Assembly (NCBI RefSeq): GCF_034670005.1
Contig: NZ_JAXMOH010000002.1
Coordinates: 1-64,000 of the forward strand
Source: Thalassobius sp034670005
GTDB lineage: Bacteria; Pseudomonadota; Alphaproteobacteria; Rhodobacterales; Rhodobacteraceae
Length of the DNA stretch: 64,000 nt
Direction: 5' to 3'
This document shows, in pieces, positions 26,856 through 35,820 of the stretch. Made by a program: the position numbers and the translations under genes. Below the pieces are notes generated by a model. That model worked only from the letters and a program-made list of their open reading frames with translations. It was not told the origin of the DNA and did no database searches. The number at the start of each line of letters is the position of its first letter. Positions within the stretch are counted from its first letter, which is position 1.

Positions 26856-27572
26856 ATGCGTATTTTATTAGTCGAAGACGATCCGACCACGTCCAAGAGC
26901 ATTGAATTGATGCTGACCCATGCCAACCTGAACGTCTATACGACCGATCTGGGCGAGGAAGGGATCGATCTGGCCAAACTTTATGATTACGATTTGATTC
27001 TTCTTGATTTGGGGCTTCCGGATATGAACGGGCACGAAGTGCTGCGCCAGTTACGTTTGGCGCGGGTGGAAACCCCGATCTTAATCCTGTCAGGCGCCGA
27101 TGACACCGAAAGCAAGATCAAGGGCTTCGGCTTTGGCGCAGATGATTATCTGACCAAGCCGTTCCACAGGGATGAGCTGGTGGCGCGGATTCACGCCATC
27201 ATCCGTCGCTCAAAGGGCCACGCGCAATCGGTCATCCGAACCGGCAAGGTGAATGTCAATCTGGATGCGAAAACCGTGGACGCCGGTGGCAAGGCGGTTC
27301 ATCTGACTGGCAAAGAGTATCAAATGCTGGAACTTTTGTCTTTGCGCAAAGGCACGACGCTGACAAAAGAAATGTTTCTCAACCATCTATATGGCGGGAT
27401 GGATGAGCCGGAATTGAAGATCATCGATGTCTTTATCTGCAAACTGCGCAAGAAACTAAGTAACGCTACCGAGGGCGAGAATTATATCGAAACCGTCTGG
27501 GGCCGCGGCTATGTGCTGCGCGATCCCGAACCGGTCAGTGCCGCAAGCGAATACGTTGCTGTCAGCGCCTGA
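26856..27572 (+). CDS. ctrA: Cell-cycle response regulator CtrA
   Basis: A 238-residue OmpR-type regulator. The receiver has the acidic pair VEDDP and phospho-acceptor aspartate in LILLDLGLPDM, and the lysine in DDYLTKPFHRDEL. The winged helix (about 125-230) has the CtrA-typical NLDAKTVDAGGKAVHLTGKEY stretch, given here as NLDAKTVD and HLTGKEYQMLELL. I chose the second of two adjacent ATGs, 7 bases after GGAG. In Rhodobacterales CtrA is usually non-essential and controls motility, gene transfer agent and stress genes rather than replication. Confidence 0.95.
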   Translation: MRILLVEDDPTTSKSIELMLTHANLNVYTTDLGEEGIDLAKLYDYDLILLDLGLPDMNGHEVLRQLRLARVETPILILSGADDTESKIKGFGFGADDYLTKPFHRDELVARIHAIIRRSKGHAQSVIRTGKVNVNLDAKTVDAGGKAVHLTGKEYQMLELLSLRKGTTLTKEMFLNHLYGGMDEPELKIIDVFICKLRKKLSNATEGENYIETVWGRGYVLRDPEPVSAASEYVAVSA

Positions 27573-27648
27573 AATCTGACGCTCGGCTCTGGACCTCGCG
27601 CGCACGCACCCCTATCACTTTCAGCGGTTGAACAGGGGGCGCAGCAGA

Positions 27649-30060
27649 GTGTCGGACAAGGCGATCGATGATCTGAACGAAACGGAAGCCAGCGCGGAAC
27701 TGGAACGTTTGGCGCGCTTGCTGATGCAAGCCAATACCGCTTACCACGGCGAAGACGCGCCGGAGATTTCCGATGCCGAATACGATGCGCTGAAGCGACG
27801 CAATGCGGCGATTGAGAACCGCTTTCCCCATCTCAAACGCGCCGACAGCCCGACCGAACAGGTCGGCGCTGCCCCGGCGGAAGGGTTCGGCAAGATCATC
27901 CATGCGGTGCGGATGATGTCGCTGGGCAACGCCTTTGAAGACGAGGATGTTCAGGAATTCGATGATTTCATCCGCAAATACCTGGGCCGGGGCACTAATC
28001 CGGTGGCCTATACTGCCGAGCCGAAAATCGACGGGCTGAGCCTGTCGTTGCGCTATGAAAGCGGGCAATTGATCCAGGCGGCGACGCGCGGCGATGGCGA
28101 GGTCGGCGAAAACGTCACAGAAAATGCGCGCACCATTGCCGATATTCCTCAGGTCCTGACCGGCGCGCCCGAGGTTCTGGAAGTGCGTGGCGAAGTCTAC
28201 ATGGCACATGTCGATTTCGAGGCGCTGAACGTGCGGCAGGCGGACAAGGGCGACAAAGTGTTCGCCAATCCGCGCAACGCCGCCGCCGGTTCGCTGCGCC
28301 AGCTGAACCCGGAGATTACCCGCGAGAGGCCGCTGAAATTTTTTGCCTATGGCTGGGGGGAGCTGTCAGAGCCCCTGTCTGACACCCAGAAGGGCGCAAT
28401 CGACCGGCTGGCGGCGCTTGGGTTCCAGACCAACGATCTGACGCGTCTGTGCGATGGCATTGGCGACATGATCGAACATTACCGGATGATCGAACAGAAA
28501 CGCGCCACGCTTGGCTATGACATCGACGGTGTGGTCTACAAGGTCAACGACCTGGGCTTGCAGAGCAGGCTCGGTTTCCGCTCGACCACGCCGCGTTGGG
28601 CGATCGCGCATAAATTCCCCGCCGAACTGGCCTGGACAAGGCTGGAAGCGATAGACATTCAGGTTGGTCGAACCGGCGCGCTGAGCCCGGTGGCGCGGCT
28701 GACCCCGGTGACGGTGGGCGGCGTGGTGGTCAGCAACGCCACCCTGCATAACGAAGACTATATCGCCGGACGCGACGCCAAGGGCGAAGAGATCAGGGGC
28801 GGCAAGGATATCCGCGTGGGCGACTGGGTGCAGGTTTACCGCGCCGGCGATGTCATCCCGAAATTGGCCGATGTGGACCTGTCAAAACGGCCCGAGGAGG
28901 CAGCCCCTTATGTTTTCCCCCACACATGCCCCGAATGTGGATCGGACGCGGTACGAGAAGAGGGCGATGCGGTGCGTCGCTGCACCGGCGGTATCATTTG
29001 CCCCGCGCAAGCGGTTGAGAAACTGAAGCATTTCGTATCCCGCGCCGCGTTTGATATCGAAGGGCTTGGCGCCAAGCAGGTGGAATTTTTTTATTACATC
29101 TGCAGGATCACCGAACCGGCAGACATTTTCCGGCTGCGGGACCGCGATGGCAACCCCGATCTATTGACCGCCGATCCGCGCGACCGCATCCAACAACAAC
29201 TGAACGATCCGGAACGGCGGTTCGAAACGTTGGACAAACTGGCCGAGATGCTGCGCGCTTCGGGCGTGCCGGTGGATGAGCAGGACGTAGACCACGTGAT
29301 TGCAGGCGTCCGGCATCTGGCGGGAAAGCCGCTGTCACAGGTGAAGGGTTGGGGCGAAAAATCGGCGCAGAACCTCTTCGCCGCGATCACGGAACGGCGC
29401 ACTGTCCCGCTGAACCGAGTGATATTTGCTCTTGGTATCCGGCATGTCGGCGAAGTTGGGGCTTCGGATCTTGCCCGGCATTATATGACTTGGGAGGCGA
29501 TGATTGATGCGCTAGACGCGGCGCGTCCAGCGTTGGATCGGCATCTGAGAGCCGAAGCTGCAGTTGCCGCCGAGCGGGTCGAGGCCGCGCGGGATGGCCG
29601 CCGTGCCCGCATCGCAGACACCCGCGAGAAGGTCTGGACCGAGGCTCCTGTGGTGCCTCAAGCGGCGCGGGCGGCGTGGGAAGACCTGGTTGGCGTAGAT
29701 GGCATCGGCACCACCGTCGCGGTGGCGCTTGTCACTGCGTTCAGCCAACCGGCCGAACGCGCCTCGATCGACCGGCTGGCGCGGGAATTGGCCATTCAGC
29801 CGGTAGAAGTGCCGGAAACCACCGGTAGCCCGGTGGCGGGCAAGACGGTGGTGTTCACTGGCACGCTGGAAAAAATGACCCGGGCCGAGGCCAAGGCGCG
29901 GGCCGAGGCTTTGGGCGCCAAGGTATCGGGATCGGTGAGCAAGAAGACCGATCTTCTGGTGGCCGGACCCGGGGCCGGGTCAAAGGCGAAAAAGGCTGCC
30001 GACTTGGGCGTTGAAACTATCGACGAAGACACCTGGCTGGAGATGATCGAGGGGCTATGA
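27649..30060 (+). CDS. ligA: NAD-dependent DNA ligase LigA
   Basis: Seals nicks in replication and repair using NAD+. I start at GTG (VSDKAIDDLNE), 803 residues; a TTG 21 bases earlier is less likely. Domains: Ia (YHGEDAPEISDAEYDALKRR), adenylation with the AMP-lysine in AEPKIDGLSLSLRY, OB fold, a Cys4 zinc finger (CPEC...CTGGIICPAQ), helix-hairpin-helix region and a C-terminal BRCT (from about 725). It is longer than E. coli LigA (671), with inserts around 610-660. Its stop overlaps the ATG of recG (ATGA). Confidence 0.95.
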   Translation: MSDKAIDDLNETEASAELERLARLLMQANTAYHGEDAPEISDAEYDALKRRNAAIENRFPHLKRADSPTEQVGAAPAEGFGKIIHAVRMMSLGNAFEDEDVQEFDDFIRKYLGRGTNPVAYTAEPKIDGLSLSLRYESGQLIQAATRGDGEVGENVTENARTIADIPQVLTGAPEVLEVRGEVYMAHVDFEALNVRQADKGDKVFANPRNAAAGSLRQLNPEITRERPLKFFAYGWGELSEPLSDTQKGAIDRLAALGFQTNDLTRLCDGIGDMIEHYRMIEQKRATLGYDIDGVVYKVNDLGLQSRLGFRSTTPRWAIAHKFPAELAWTRLEAIDIQVGRTGALSPVARLTPVTVGGVVVSNATLHNEDYIAGRDAKGEEIRGGKDIRVGDWVQVYRAGDVIPKLADVDLSKRPEEAAPYVFPHTCPECGSDAVREEGDAVRRCTGGIICPAQAVEKLKHFVSRAAFDIEGLGAKQVEFFYYICRITEPADIFRLRDRDGNPDLLTADPRDRIQQQLNDPERRFETLDKLAEMLRASGVPVDEQDVDHVIAGVRHLAGKPLSQVKGWGEKSAQNLFAAITERRTVPLNRVIFALGIRHVGEVGASDLARHYMTWEAMIDALDAARPALDRHLRAEAAVAAERVEAARDGRRARIADTREKVWTEAPVVPQAARAAWEDLVGVDGIGTTVAVALVTAFSQPAERASIDRLARELAIQPVEVPETTGSPVAGKTVVFTGTLEKMTRAEAKARAEALGAKVSGSVSKKTDLLVAGPGAGSKAKKAADLGVETIDEDTWLEMIEGL

Positions 30061-32147
30061 GCGGGCGTCCGGAACAGCTTTTCCCGCTTTTCGCGGATCT
30101 GGAAACGCTGGAGGGCGTGGGGCCAAAGACGGTGCAGAATCTGGCCCATCTCGATGTGACGCGCCCGCGCGACCTGATCTTCACGTTGCCTCATTCCGGC
30201 GTCGACCGGACCAGACGTGACACGGTGCAAGGCGCTGTCCTGCCAGATGTTTTGACCGTGGAGGTGACGGTGGTGGCACATCGCGCGCCACGCTCACGCG
30301 GTGGTGCCTACCGGGTAACGGTGGAAGATTCCCAAACCTCATTTCAGTTGGTGTTCTTTCATGCGCGTGGAGAATATCTGAAAACCATCCTGCCCGTTGG
30401 CGAACGACGGGTGGTTTCGGGCAAGATCGAGATATTTGACGGGATTGCCCAAATGGTGCATCCCGACCACGTTCTTCCGATCGAGGATGCGGACGAAATT
30501 CCTGCCTTTGAACCGGTTTACCCGCTGACTGCTGGGGTCAGTCTGAAACAGATGACCAAAGCGGCGCGGGCGGCCGTGGCGCGGGTGCCCGATCTGCCCG
30601 AATGGATCGATGCGGAACAGAAAGCGCGGTCTGGCTGGCCCGACTGGTCCGAAGCCGTGCGGGCGGCGCATGCGCCGCAAAACCTTGAAGATCTGGCCGC
30701 GACCGCGCCAGCGCGGGAACGTCTGGCTTATGATGAATTGATGGCGCATCAACTGACTCTGGCCCTAGCGCGATCCAAATTGCGCCGGGCCAAGGGGCAC
30801 CGGACAAAGGGCACTGGTGCGTTGCAGGCGCGGGTAATGACCGCGCTGCCTTACAAGCCCACCGGGGCGCAGATGCGGGCGATTGACGAAATTCAGACCG
30901 ACATGGCCGCGCCGTTACGGATGAACAGGCTGCTGCAGGGCGATGTGGGGGCGGGTAAGACGCTGGTGGCCTTCATGGCATTGCTCTTCGCTGTCGAAGC
31001 GGGCGGGCAGGGTGTCATGATGGCCCCGACCGAAATCCTGGCCCGGCAGCATCTGGAAGGGCTGCAACCGCTGGCCGAAAATGCCGGGGTAGTGGTGGAG
31101 ATTTTGACCGGGCGCGACAAGGGGGCTGAGCGCAAGGCCAAGCTGGCGGCTTTGGCGCGCGGAGATATTCATATTCTGGTCGGTACCCATGCGGTGTTTC
31201 AGAAGGACGTGGAATTTCACGATCTGCGGCTCGCCGTGGTCGATGAACAGCACCGGTTCGGTGTCCGGCAACGGCTGGAACTGGGCAAGAAGGGGGCCGC
31301 GGCGGATGTTCTTGTGATGACCGCGACACCGATCCCGCGGTCGCTGGCTTTGGCACAATATGGCGATATGGACGTGTCAGTGTTGGATGAAAAGCCGCCC
31401 GGACGCAAGCCGATCAAGACCGTCCTGGTGTCCTCGGGCCGGATGGACGAGGTGGTCGAGCATCTGCGCCGTGCAGTCGCCGAGGGCAAACAAGCCTATT
31501 GGGTTTGTCCGTTAGTCGAAGAAAGCGAGGTCGTCGATCTGACCGCTGCAGAGGATCGGTTCAAACGGCTGCGGGCAGCCTTGGGCGAAGGGGTGGTCGG
31601 ATTGGTGCATGGACAAATGCCCCCGGCAGAAAAAGATGCGGCGATGGCCCGTTTCATGTCCGGCGAAACTGCCGTTCTGGTCGCCACCACTGTGATCGAA
31701 GTCGGGGTGAATGTGCCCAATGCGACCATCATGGTGATTGAGCGGGCCGAGATTTTCGGGCTGGCGCAGTTGCATCAGCTGCGCGGTCGCGTCGGACGCG
31801 GGAGCGCTGAATCGACCTGCTTGCTGATGTATCAGCCACCGTTGAGCGAGAGCGGAGAGCGCCGCCTGACCACGCTGCGCGATACAGAGGACGGATTCCA
31901 CATCTCGGAAGTCGATCTGGAGATGCGAGGGGCGGGGGATTTAATCGGAACCGCGCAGTCCGGTGTGCCGCGGTTCCGGGTCGCCGACCTGGAACGACAA
32001 TCGGCGCTCATGGCCGTGGCGCAATCGGATGCACGCACGCTGATGGCGGAAGACCCGACTCTTGAAGGAGATCGCGGCAAAGCGGCAAGAATTCTGCTAT
32101 GGCTGATGGAGCAGGATCAGGCAATCCGTTTGATTTCAGTCGGATAG
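30057..32147 (+). CDS. recG: ATP-dependent DNA helicase RecG
   Basis: Branch-migration helicase that regresses stalled forks and handles R-loops. The 696-residue protein has the N-terminal wedge/OB region (LETLEGVGPKTVQNLAHLDV, split here: LEGVGPKTV and FTLPHSGVDR), the Walker A motif GDVGAGKT, motif II VVDEQHRFGVRQR, motif III TATPIPRSLALA, and motif VI QLRGRVGRG. It is translated with ligA. No SOS box is visible before ligA. Confidence 0.96.
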   Translation: MSGRPEQLFPLFADLETLEGVGPKTVQNLAHLDVTRPRDLIFTLPHSGVDRTRRDTVQGAVLPDVLTVEVTVVAHRAPRSRGGAYRVTVEDSQTSFQLVFFHARGEYLKTILPVGERRVVSGKIEIFDGIAQMVHPDHVLPIEDADEIPAFEPVYPLTAGVSLKQMTKAARAAVARVPDLPEWIDAEQKARSGWPDWSEAVRAAHAPQNLEDLAATAPARERLAYDELMAHQLTLALARSKLRRAKGHRTKGTGALQARVMTALPYKPTGAQMRAIDEIQTDMAAPLRMNRLLQGDVGAGKTLVAFMALLFAVEAGGQGVMMAPTEILARQHLEGLQPLAENAGVVVEILTGRDKGAERKAKLAALARGDIHILVGTHAVFQKDVEFHDLRLAVVDEQHRFGVRQRLELGKKGAAADVLVMTATPIPRSLALAQYGDMDVSVLDEKPPGRKPIKTVLVSSGRMDEVVEHLRRAVAEGKQAYWVCPLVEESEVVDLTAAEDRFKRLRAALGEGVVGLVHGQMPPAEKDAAMARFMSGETAVLVATTVIEVGVNVPNATIMVIERAEIFGLAQLHQLRGRVGRGSAESTCLLMYQPPLSESGERRLTTLRDTEDGFHISEVDLEMRGAGDLIGTAQSGVPRFRVADLERQSALMAVAQSDARTLMAEDPTLEGDRGKAARILLWLMEQDQAIRLISVG

Positions 32148-32220
32148 AGAAAAATTTGCCTTCTCAAACGCGGTTAGCGTGACGGCTCTTTTCGCTTGGA
32201 AAAACATTTTGTTCACAAAT

Positions 32221-32235
32221 GTTCTCAAAAAGTTC
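32221..32235 (+). promoter_or_regulatory. LexA (SOS) box GTTC-N7-GTTC
   Basis: GTTC (32221-32224), seven bases TCAAAAA, GTTC (32232-32235): an exact match to the alphaproteobacterial LexA operator. A third GTTC half-site is at 32211-32214. It lies 65 bases before the ATG of a 40-codon gene and downstream of recG, so it can only control that small gene. Confidence 0.75.
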
Positions 32236-32299
32236 TTTACTCGACTCGGTCGATATGAGAACAAAGTGGCAACAAATGAGTTACCAGGGAGAGCCGCCC

Positions 32300-32422
32300 A
32301 TGTTTCGCGAAATCAAATCTATCATCGACAGGTCACAAGATACCTTGCTGGCCGATGCGATTGGCGCGGCAGCCCTGATCATCATGTTCGTGATCGGTCT
32401 TCATCTGCCGCTGATTGCCTGA
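32300..32422 (+). CDS. 40-residue membrane protein under LexA control
   Basis: Begins MFREIKSIIDRSQDT, behind AGGGAGAG. A soluble, charged N-terminal helix (about 1-20) is followed by one hydrophobic segment (about 21-38, IGAAALIIMFVIGLHLPL). I do not recognise a named family, though similar small proteins exist in relatives. The LexA box upstream marks it as a probable DNA-damage-induced gene. Its size and single helix recall SidA, the 29-residue SOS-induced division inhibitor of Caulobacter, but there is no sequence evidence of homology. A terminator follows, making it monocistronic. Confidence 0.7.
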   Translation: MFREIKSIIDRSQDTLLADAIGAAALIIMFVIGLHLPLIA

Positions 32423-32572
32423 TTTTCTGCCTGCACGGTCCTGCCGGCCCCATCTGTCGCGCGATCAGTCCCCATGATGCGCATAGTGACACTGCCTGTC
32501 CCACGTCACCGGGAATTGCCTCTTCCCCTTTGACGGGTCACCGGAACTGCACTGGACCGTGCGACTTCTCCG

Positions 32573-32606
32573 CCGCCACCCTAACGGGTGTGCGGCGGTT
32601 TTTTCG
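32573..32606 (+). terminator. Terminator after LexA-controlled small gene
   Basis: Stem of CCGCCGCCACCC-type sequence (from 32573) pairing with GGGTGTGCGGCGG around a TAAC loop, with one bulge, followed by TTTTTT. It ends transcription about 150 bases after the 40-codon gene, and faces the convergent Fe-S scaffold gene. Confidence 0.75.
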
Positions 32607-32621
32607 GAATTTGGAAAAAGG

Positions 32622-33077
32622 TCAGGCGCAGCTGCTGGCGTCAAGCGCGTGATCGAAGGCTTCCAGCGTCGCTTCGAGAACCAGCATGATTGAGGCGTGG
32701 CGGTTTTTGTATTCCCGTGCCGGGCGCAGCACTTCGAGCCCGTCGAACGGGGCAGAGGGCGTCGGCCCGTCGGATTTCAGCATCTCTTTCAATTCGTCGC
32801 GGGCACGTTCGATTTGTTCGCGGCTGCAACCCTGAACATGTGCCCCGACAACAGAGGCTGCAGCCTGGCCCAAGGCGCAGGCTTTGACGTCCTGACCGAA
32901 TTCATCGATCTTACCGTCCTTCAGCGTGATATCCACTGTTACGGTCGAGCCGCATAGCGGCGAACGGCGTTTGGAGCTGGCGTCGGGATGGTCAAGCCGA
33001 TCCGTATGCGGAATATCGGCGGCCAGTTCTAGAATCCGTGCTGAATAGAGTTTGATCAGATCGCTGGTATCGCTCAT
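32622..33077 (-). CDS. Iron-sulfur cluster assembly scaffold protein (IscU/NifU-like)
   Basis: A 151-residue scaffold-type protein. Three cysteines at the expected relative places (PLCGSTV, KACALGQAAAS and QGCSREQ) match the SufU/IscU-N family, which receives sulfur from a desulfurase and builds [2Fe-2S] or [4Fe-4S] clusters. I start at MSDTSDLIKLYS, behind AAAAGGAAAAG; the frame is open 22 codons further. It diverges from hisI, a pairing common in Rhodobacterales. The protein ends in a cysteine-containing tail (DASSCA). Confidence 0.85.
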   Translation of the reverse strand: MSDTSDLIKLYSARILELAADIPHTDRLDHPDASSKRRSPLCGSTVTVDITLKDGKIDEFGQDVKACALGQAAASVVGAHVQGCSREQIERARDELKEMLKSDGPTPSAPFDGLEVLRPAREYKNRHASIMLVLEATLEAFDHALDASSCA

Positions 33078-33143
33078 GGCTTTTCCTTTTGGCCGCTTCC
33101 CCATAGATAGGGGGCGGATGCGGAGATGCAAAAGGTTTTTCAC

Positions 33144-33503
33144 ATGTCATTCGATGCTGCGACACTAAAGTATGATGCCAACGGGTTGATCCCCGCGATT
33201 GCACAGGACGACGCTTCGGGCGAGGTTCTGATGATGGCCTGGATGAACCGGGAGGCGGTAGACCGCACGCTAACAAGCGGCAAGGTTACGTATTGGAGCC
33301 GGTCGCGGCAAAGTTTCTGGGTCAAGGGAGAAAGCAGCGGTCATGTTCAGGAACTGGTCGATCTGCGGGTCGATTGTGATCGAGATTGCCTGTTGGTGGT
33401 GGTGACGCAGACCGGCCCGGCCTGCCACACCAATCGGCGCAGCTGTTTTTATACCGCGATCCGAGATGGGGACGAGGTTGAGTTAATGAAGCCTGAATCA
33501 TAA
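33144..33503 (+). CDS. hisI: Phosphoribosyl-AMP cyclohydrolase
   Basis: Third step of histidine synthesis: opens the purine ring of PR-AMP. The 119-residue HisI-only form has the metal-binding aspartate and cysteine motifs DLRVDCDRDCLLVVV and CHTNRRSCFY, and the MMAWMNREAV N-terminal signature. I start at MSFDAATLKYD, behind AAAAGG; an ATG 18 bases earlier is less typical. There is no HisE fusion. Confidence 0.94.
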   Translation: MSFDAATLKYDANGLIPAIAQDDASGEVLMMAWMNREAVDRTLTSGKVTYWSRSRQSFWVKGESSGHVQELVDLRVDCDRDCLLVVVTQTGPACHTNRRSCFYTAIRDGDEVELMKPES

Positions 33504-33562
33504 GGGGGCGCTGCCCCCGTCGCGCATTGCGCGACTCCCCCGGAGTATTTCGACCAAGATGA
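33504..33562 (+). repeat. Intergenic palindromic element (Rhodobacterales type), copy A
   Basis: Holds a GGGGGC/GCCCCC hairpin, a GTCGCGC/GCGCGAC hairpin and the tail CCCCCGGAGTATTT with CCAAGATGAA. The same tail occurs at 58631-58660 and, inverted, at 58676-58714. It fills the gap between the convergent hisI and gluQ and may double as a terminator. Confidence 0.7.
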
Positions 33563-33564
33563 AA

Positions 33565-34437
33565 TCACAGGCCAACCATTGCCCGGATGTCGTGTGGCGT
33601 TACGCCTTCGGCACGGTATTTGGCGATGGCACGGGCGTCGTCGCGCTTGGCGAGGCGTTTACCAGTCTCGTCGCGGATCAGCTTGTGATGCGTGTAGACC
33701 GGGGTTTTGAGACTCAGGAGCTGCTGCAGGACCACATGGATTTTTGTTGCTTCGAACAGGTCTTTACCACGGATCACATGGCTGATGCCCTGAGCCGCGT
33801 CATCAAGCACCACGGAGAGGTGGTAGGAGCCGAGGAAATCTTTTCGTGACAGGACGATATCACCGACGGTTTCAATCATGCTCTGCGCGGTGAAGCGGAT
33901 GCGCGTCGGGGTATCAGTTAAGATCGGGCCGGTTTCTTCAAAACAGAACGGGGCGTTATCGCGAAGCCGATGCAGAGCTTCGTGCATATCCAGACGCAGC
34001 GCCGTGTCGTCTGGCAATGGTCCTGACCGGGTGCTGGTACCCCTGCAGGTGCCCGGATAGATCAGCCCGTCAGGCCCGTAGGCCGGTTCGGCGCCTTCCT
34101 GCGGGGCGCTGGCGGCGGCGGCGATATCGCGTCGGCTGCAATGACAGGGATAAAGCAGGCCGCGGTCCCACAAGGATTGCAGAGCGGCGCGATAGGCCGG
34201 CAGACGGTCGGATTGCCGCATCGGCGATCCGTCCCAATGGATCCCCAGCCAGGAAAGGTCACTATAGATTAGCTCTTCCCATTCCGGGCGCGACCGGGCG
34301 GTATCGACATCCTCGATCCTGAGCAAGAACCGCCCATCCGTCGCGCGCGCGAAGTCATGGGCCAGCAAGGCCGAGTAGGCATGGCCCAGATGCATCGGTC
34401 CGGTCGGGCTGGGAGCGAACCGGGTCGTGAATTTCAA
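33565..34437 (-). CDS. gluQ: Glutamyl-Q tRNA(Asp) synthetase
   Basis: Attaches glutamate to queuosine-34 of tRNA-Asp. The 290-residue protein is a GluRS catalytic core without an anticodon domain. Motifs: TTRFAPSPTGPMHLGHAYSAL (HIGH class, given as APSPTGPMHLGHAY), zinc-binding CHCSRRD, and the KMSKS-like GKRLAKRDDARAI. The start is TTG overlapping the stop of trmFO (TTGA); the sequence right after it already matches the family. Both genes act on tRNA. Confidence 0.93.
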   Translation of the reverse strand: MKFTTRFAPSPTGPMHLGHAYSALLAHDFARATDGRFLLRIEDVDTARSRPEWEELIYSDLSWLGIHWDGSPMRQSDRLPAYRAALQSLWDRGLLYPCHCSRRDIAAAASAPQEGAEPAYGPDGLIYPGTCRGTSTRSGPLPDDTALRLDMHEALHRLRDNAPFCFEETGPILTDTPTRIRFTAQSMIETVGDIVLSRKDFLGSYHLSVVLDDAAQGISHVIRGKDLFEATKIHVVLQQLLSLKTPVYTHHKLIRDETGKRLAKRDDARAIAKYRAEGVTPHDIRAMVGL

Positions 34438-35780
34438 TGGGTTTGGCCTTCAAGCCATTGACAAAACGCAACTTTGGCACGGTCTGTATATGCTTTGTAA
34501 CGATCCTTGCGACCACGGCGTCCGCCCTTCAGCCCGTCCACCGGGCGGAACAGTCCGAAATTCACGTTCATCGGTTGGAACGTCTTGGCCTCGGCGCCAC
34601 CAGTGATGTGATGGATCAATGCTCCCATGGCGCTATCCTGCGGCGCAGTTTCCAATGTGGTGCCGAGGATTTCAGCCGCGGCTAAACGACCTGCCAAAAG
34701 CCCCATCGCGGCGCTTTCGACATAGCCCTCGACGCCTGTTACCTGACCGGCAAAGCGGATATTTGGTTTCGATTTCAACCGCATTTGGTTGTCCAGCAGC
34801 GTCGGCGAGTTCAGGAAGGTGTTGCGGTGAATGCCGCCCAGACGTGCAAAACTGGCATTTTCCAGCCCCGGGATCATCCGAAACACGTCTGTCTGGGCGC
34901 CGTATTTCATTTTTGTCTGAAATCCTACAATGTTATACAGCGTTCCTAAGGCATTGTCGCGGCGTAGTTGCACCACCGCATAGGCCTTTTCCTCAGGCTT
35001 GTGGCTGTTGGTCAGACCGACCGGCTTCATTGGGCCGTGGCGCAGCGTTTCCCGGCCGCGTTCGGCCATAACTTCGATCGGCAGGCAGCCGTCGAAATAC
35101 CCTGCAGTTTCGCTTTCGTGGAATTCGGTTTTGTCGGCGGCCAGAAGAGCGTCGATGAACGCCTCATACTGGTCCTTGGTCATCGGGCAATTAAGATAGG
35201 CTTTTTGTTCTTCTTCGGTTTCGCCCTTGTCGTAGCGCGACTGCAGCCAGGCCACGTTCATGTCGATGCTTTCGGCATAGACGATGGGGGCGATAGCATC
35301 GAAAAAGGCCAGCCGCTCGGCCCCGGTTTCGGCCTGAATTGCCGCGCCAAGAGAGCTCGACGTTAGAGGACCGGTGGCGATGATCCAATGCCCGTCTTCG
35401 GGCAGTTCGCGGATCTCGCCCGGTTCCACGGTTACATTCGGATGATCCGCCAATGCTTTGGTAACGCAGTCAGAAAAATCTTCACGATCCACAGCCAGAG
35501 CGCCGCCAGCGGGCAGACGGCAGCGGTCGGCCATCGCCATGATCAAGCCGTTCGCCGCGCGCATTTCCCAATGCAGCAGACCCACCGCATTCTGTTCGTC
35601 ATCGTCCGAGCGGAACGAATTGGAACACACCATTTCGCCCAGCTTGCCGGTCTGATGGGCAAAGGTTTCGACCTCAGGGCGCATTTCGTGGATGACCACC
35701 TCAACGCCCATATTGGCGGCCTGCCAGGCCGCTTCGGAACCGGCCATACCGCCGCCGACAATATGTAATTTTTTATCCAT
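34434..35780 (-). CDS. trmFO: Methylenetetrahydrofolate-tRNA-(uracil-5-)-methyltransferase TrmFO
   Basis: Flavoenzyme making m5U54 in the T-loop of tRNA with 5,10-methylene-H4folate as carbon donor. The 448-residue protein has the FAD-binding HIVGGGMAGSEAAWQAA at its start, CSNSFRSDD, and the catalytic-region cysteine motif of the GidA-like family further on. It is translated with gluQ. TrmFO replaces SAM-dependent TrmA in many bacteria of this group. Confidence 0.95.
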   Translation of the reverse strand: MDKKLHIVGGGMAGSEAAWQAANMGVEVVIHEMRPEVETFAHQTGKLGEMVCSNSFRSDDDEQNAVGLLHWEMRAANGLIMAMADRCRLPAGGALAVDREDFSDCVTKALADHPNVTVEPGEIRELPEDGHWIIATGPLTSSSLGAAIQAETGAERLAFFDAIAPIVYAESIDMNVAWLQSRYDKGETEEEQKAYLNCPMTKDQYEAFIDALLAADKTEFHESETAGYFDGCLPIEVMAERGRETLRHGPMKPVGLTNSHKPEEKAYAVVQLRRDNALGTLYNIVGFQTKMKYGAQTDVFRMIPGLENASFARLGGIHRNTFLNSPTLLDNQMRLKSKPNIRFAGQVTGVEGYVESAAMGLLAGRLAAAEILGTTLETAPQDSAMGALIHHITGGAEAKTFQPMNVNFGLFRPVDGLKGGRRGRKDRYKAYTDRAKVAFCQWLEGQTH

Positions 35781-35820
35781 GTCGCGCGATGTAGGCCAAG
35801 CAGCGCGGTTTGGGAAGCCC

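Noticed and set aside
32179..32652. 157-codon frame overlapping the LexA-controlled gene
   Set aside because: It covers the LexA box, the small gene and the terminator in another frame and has no ribosome-binding site.
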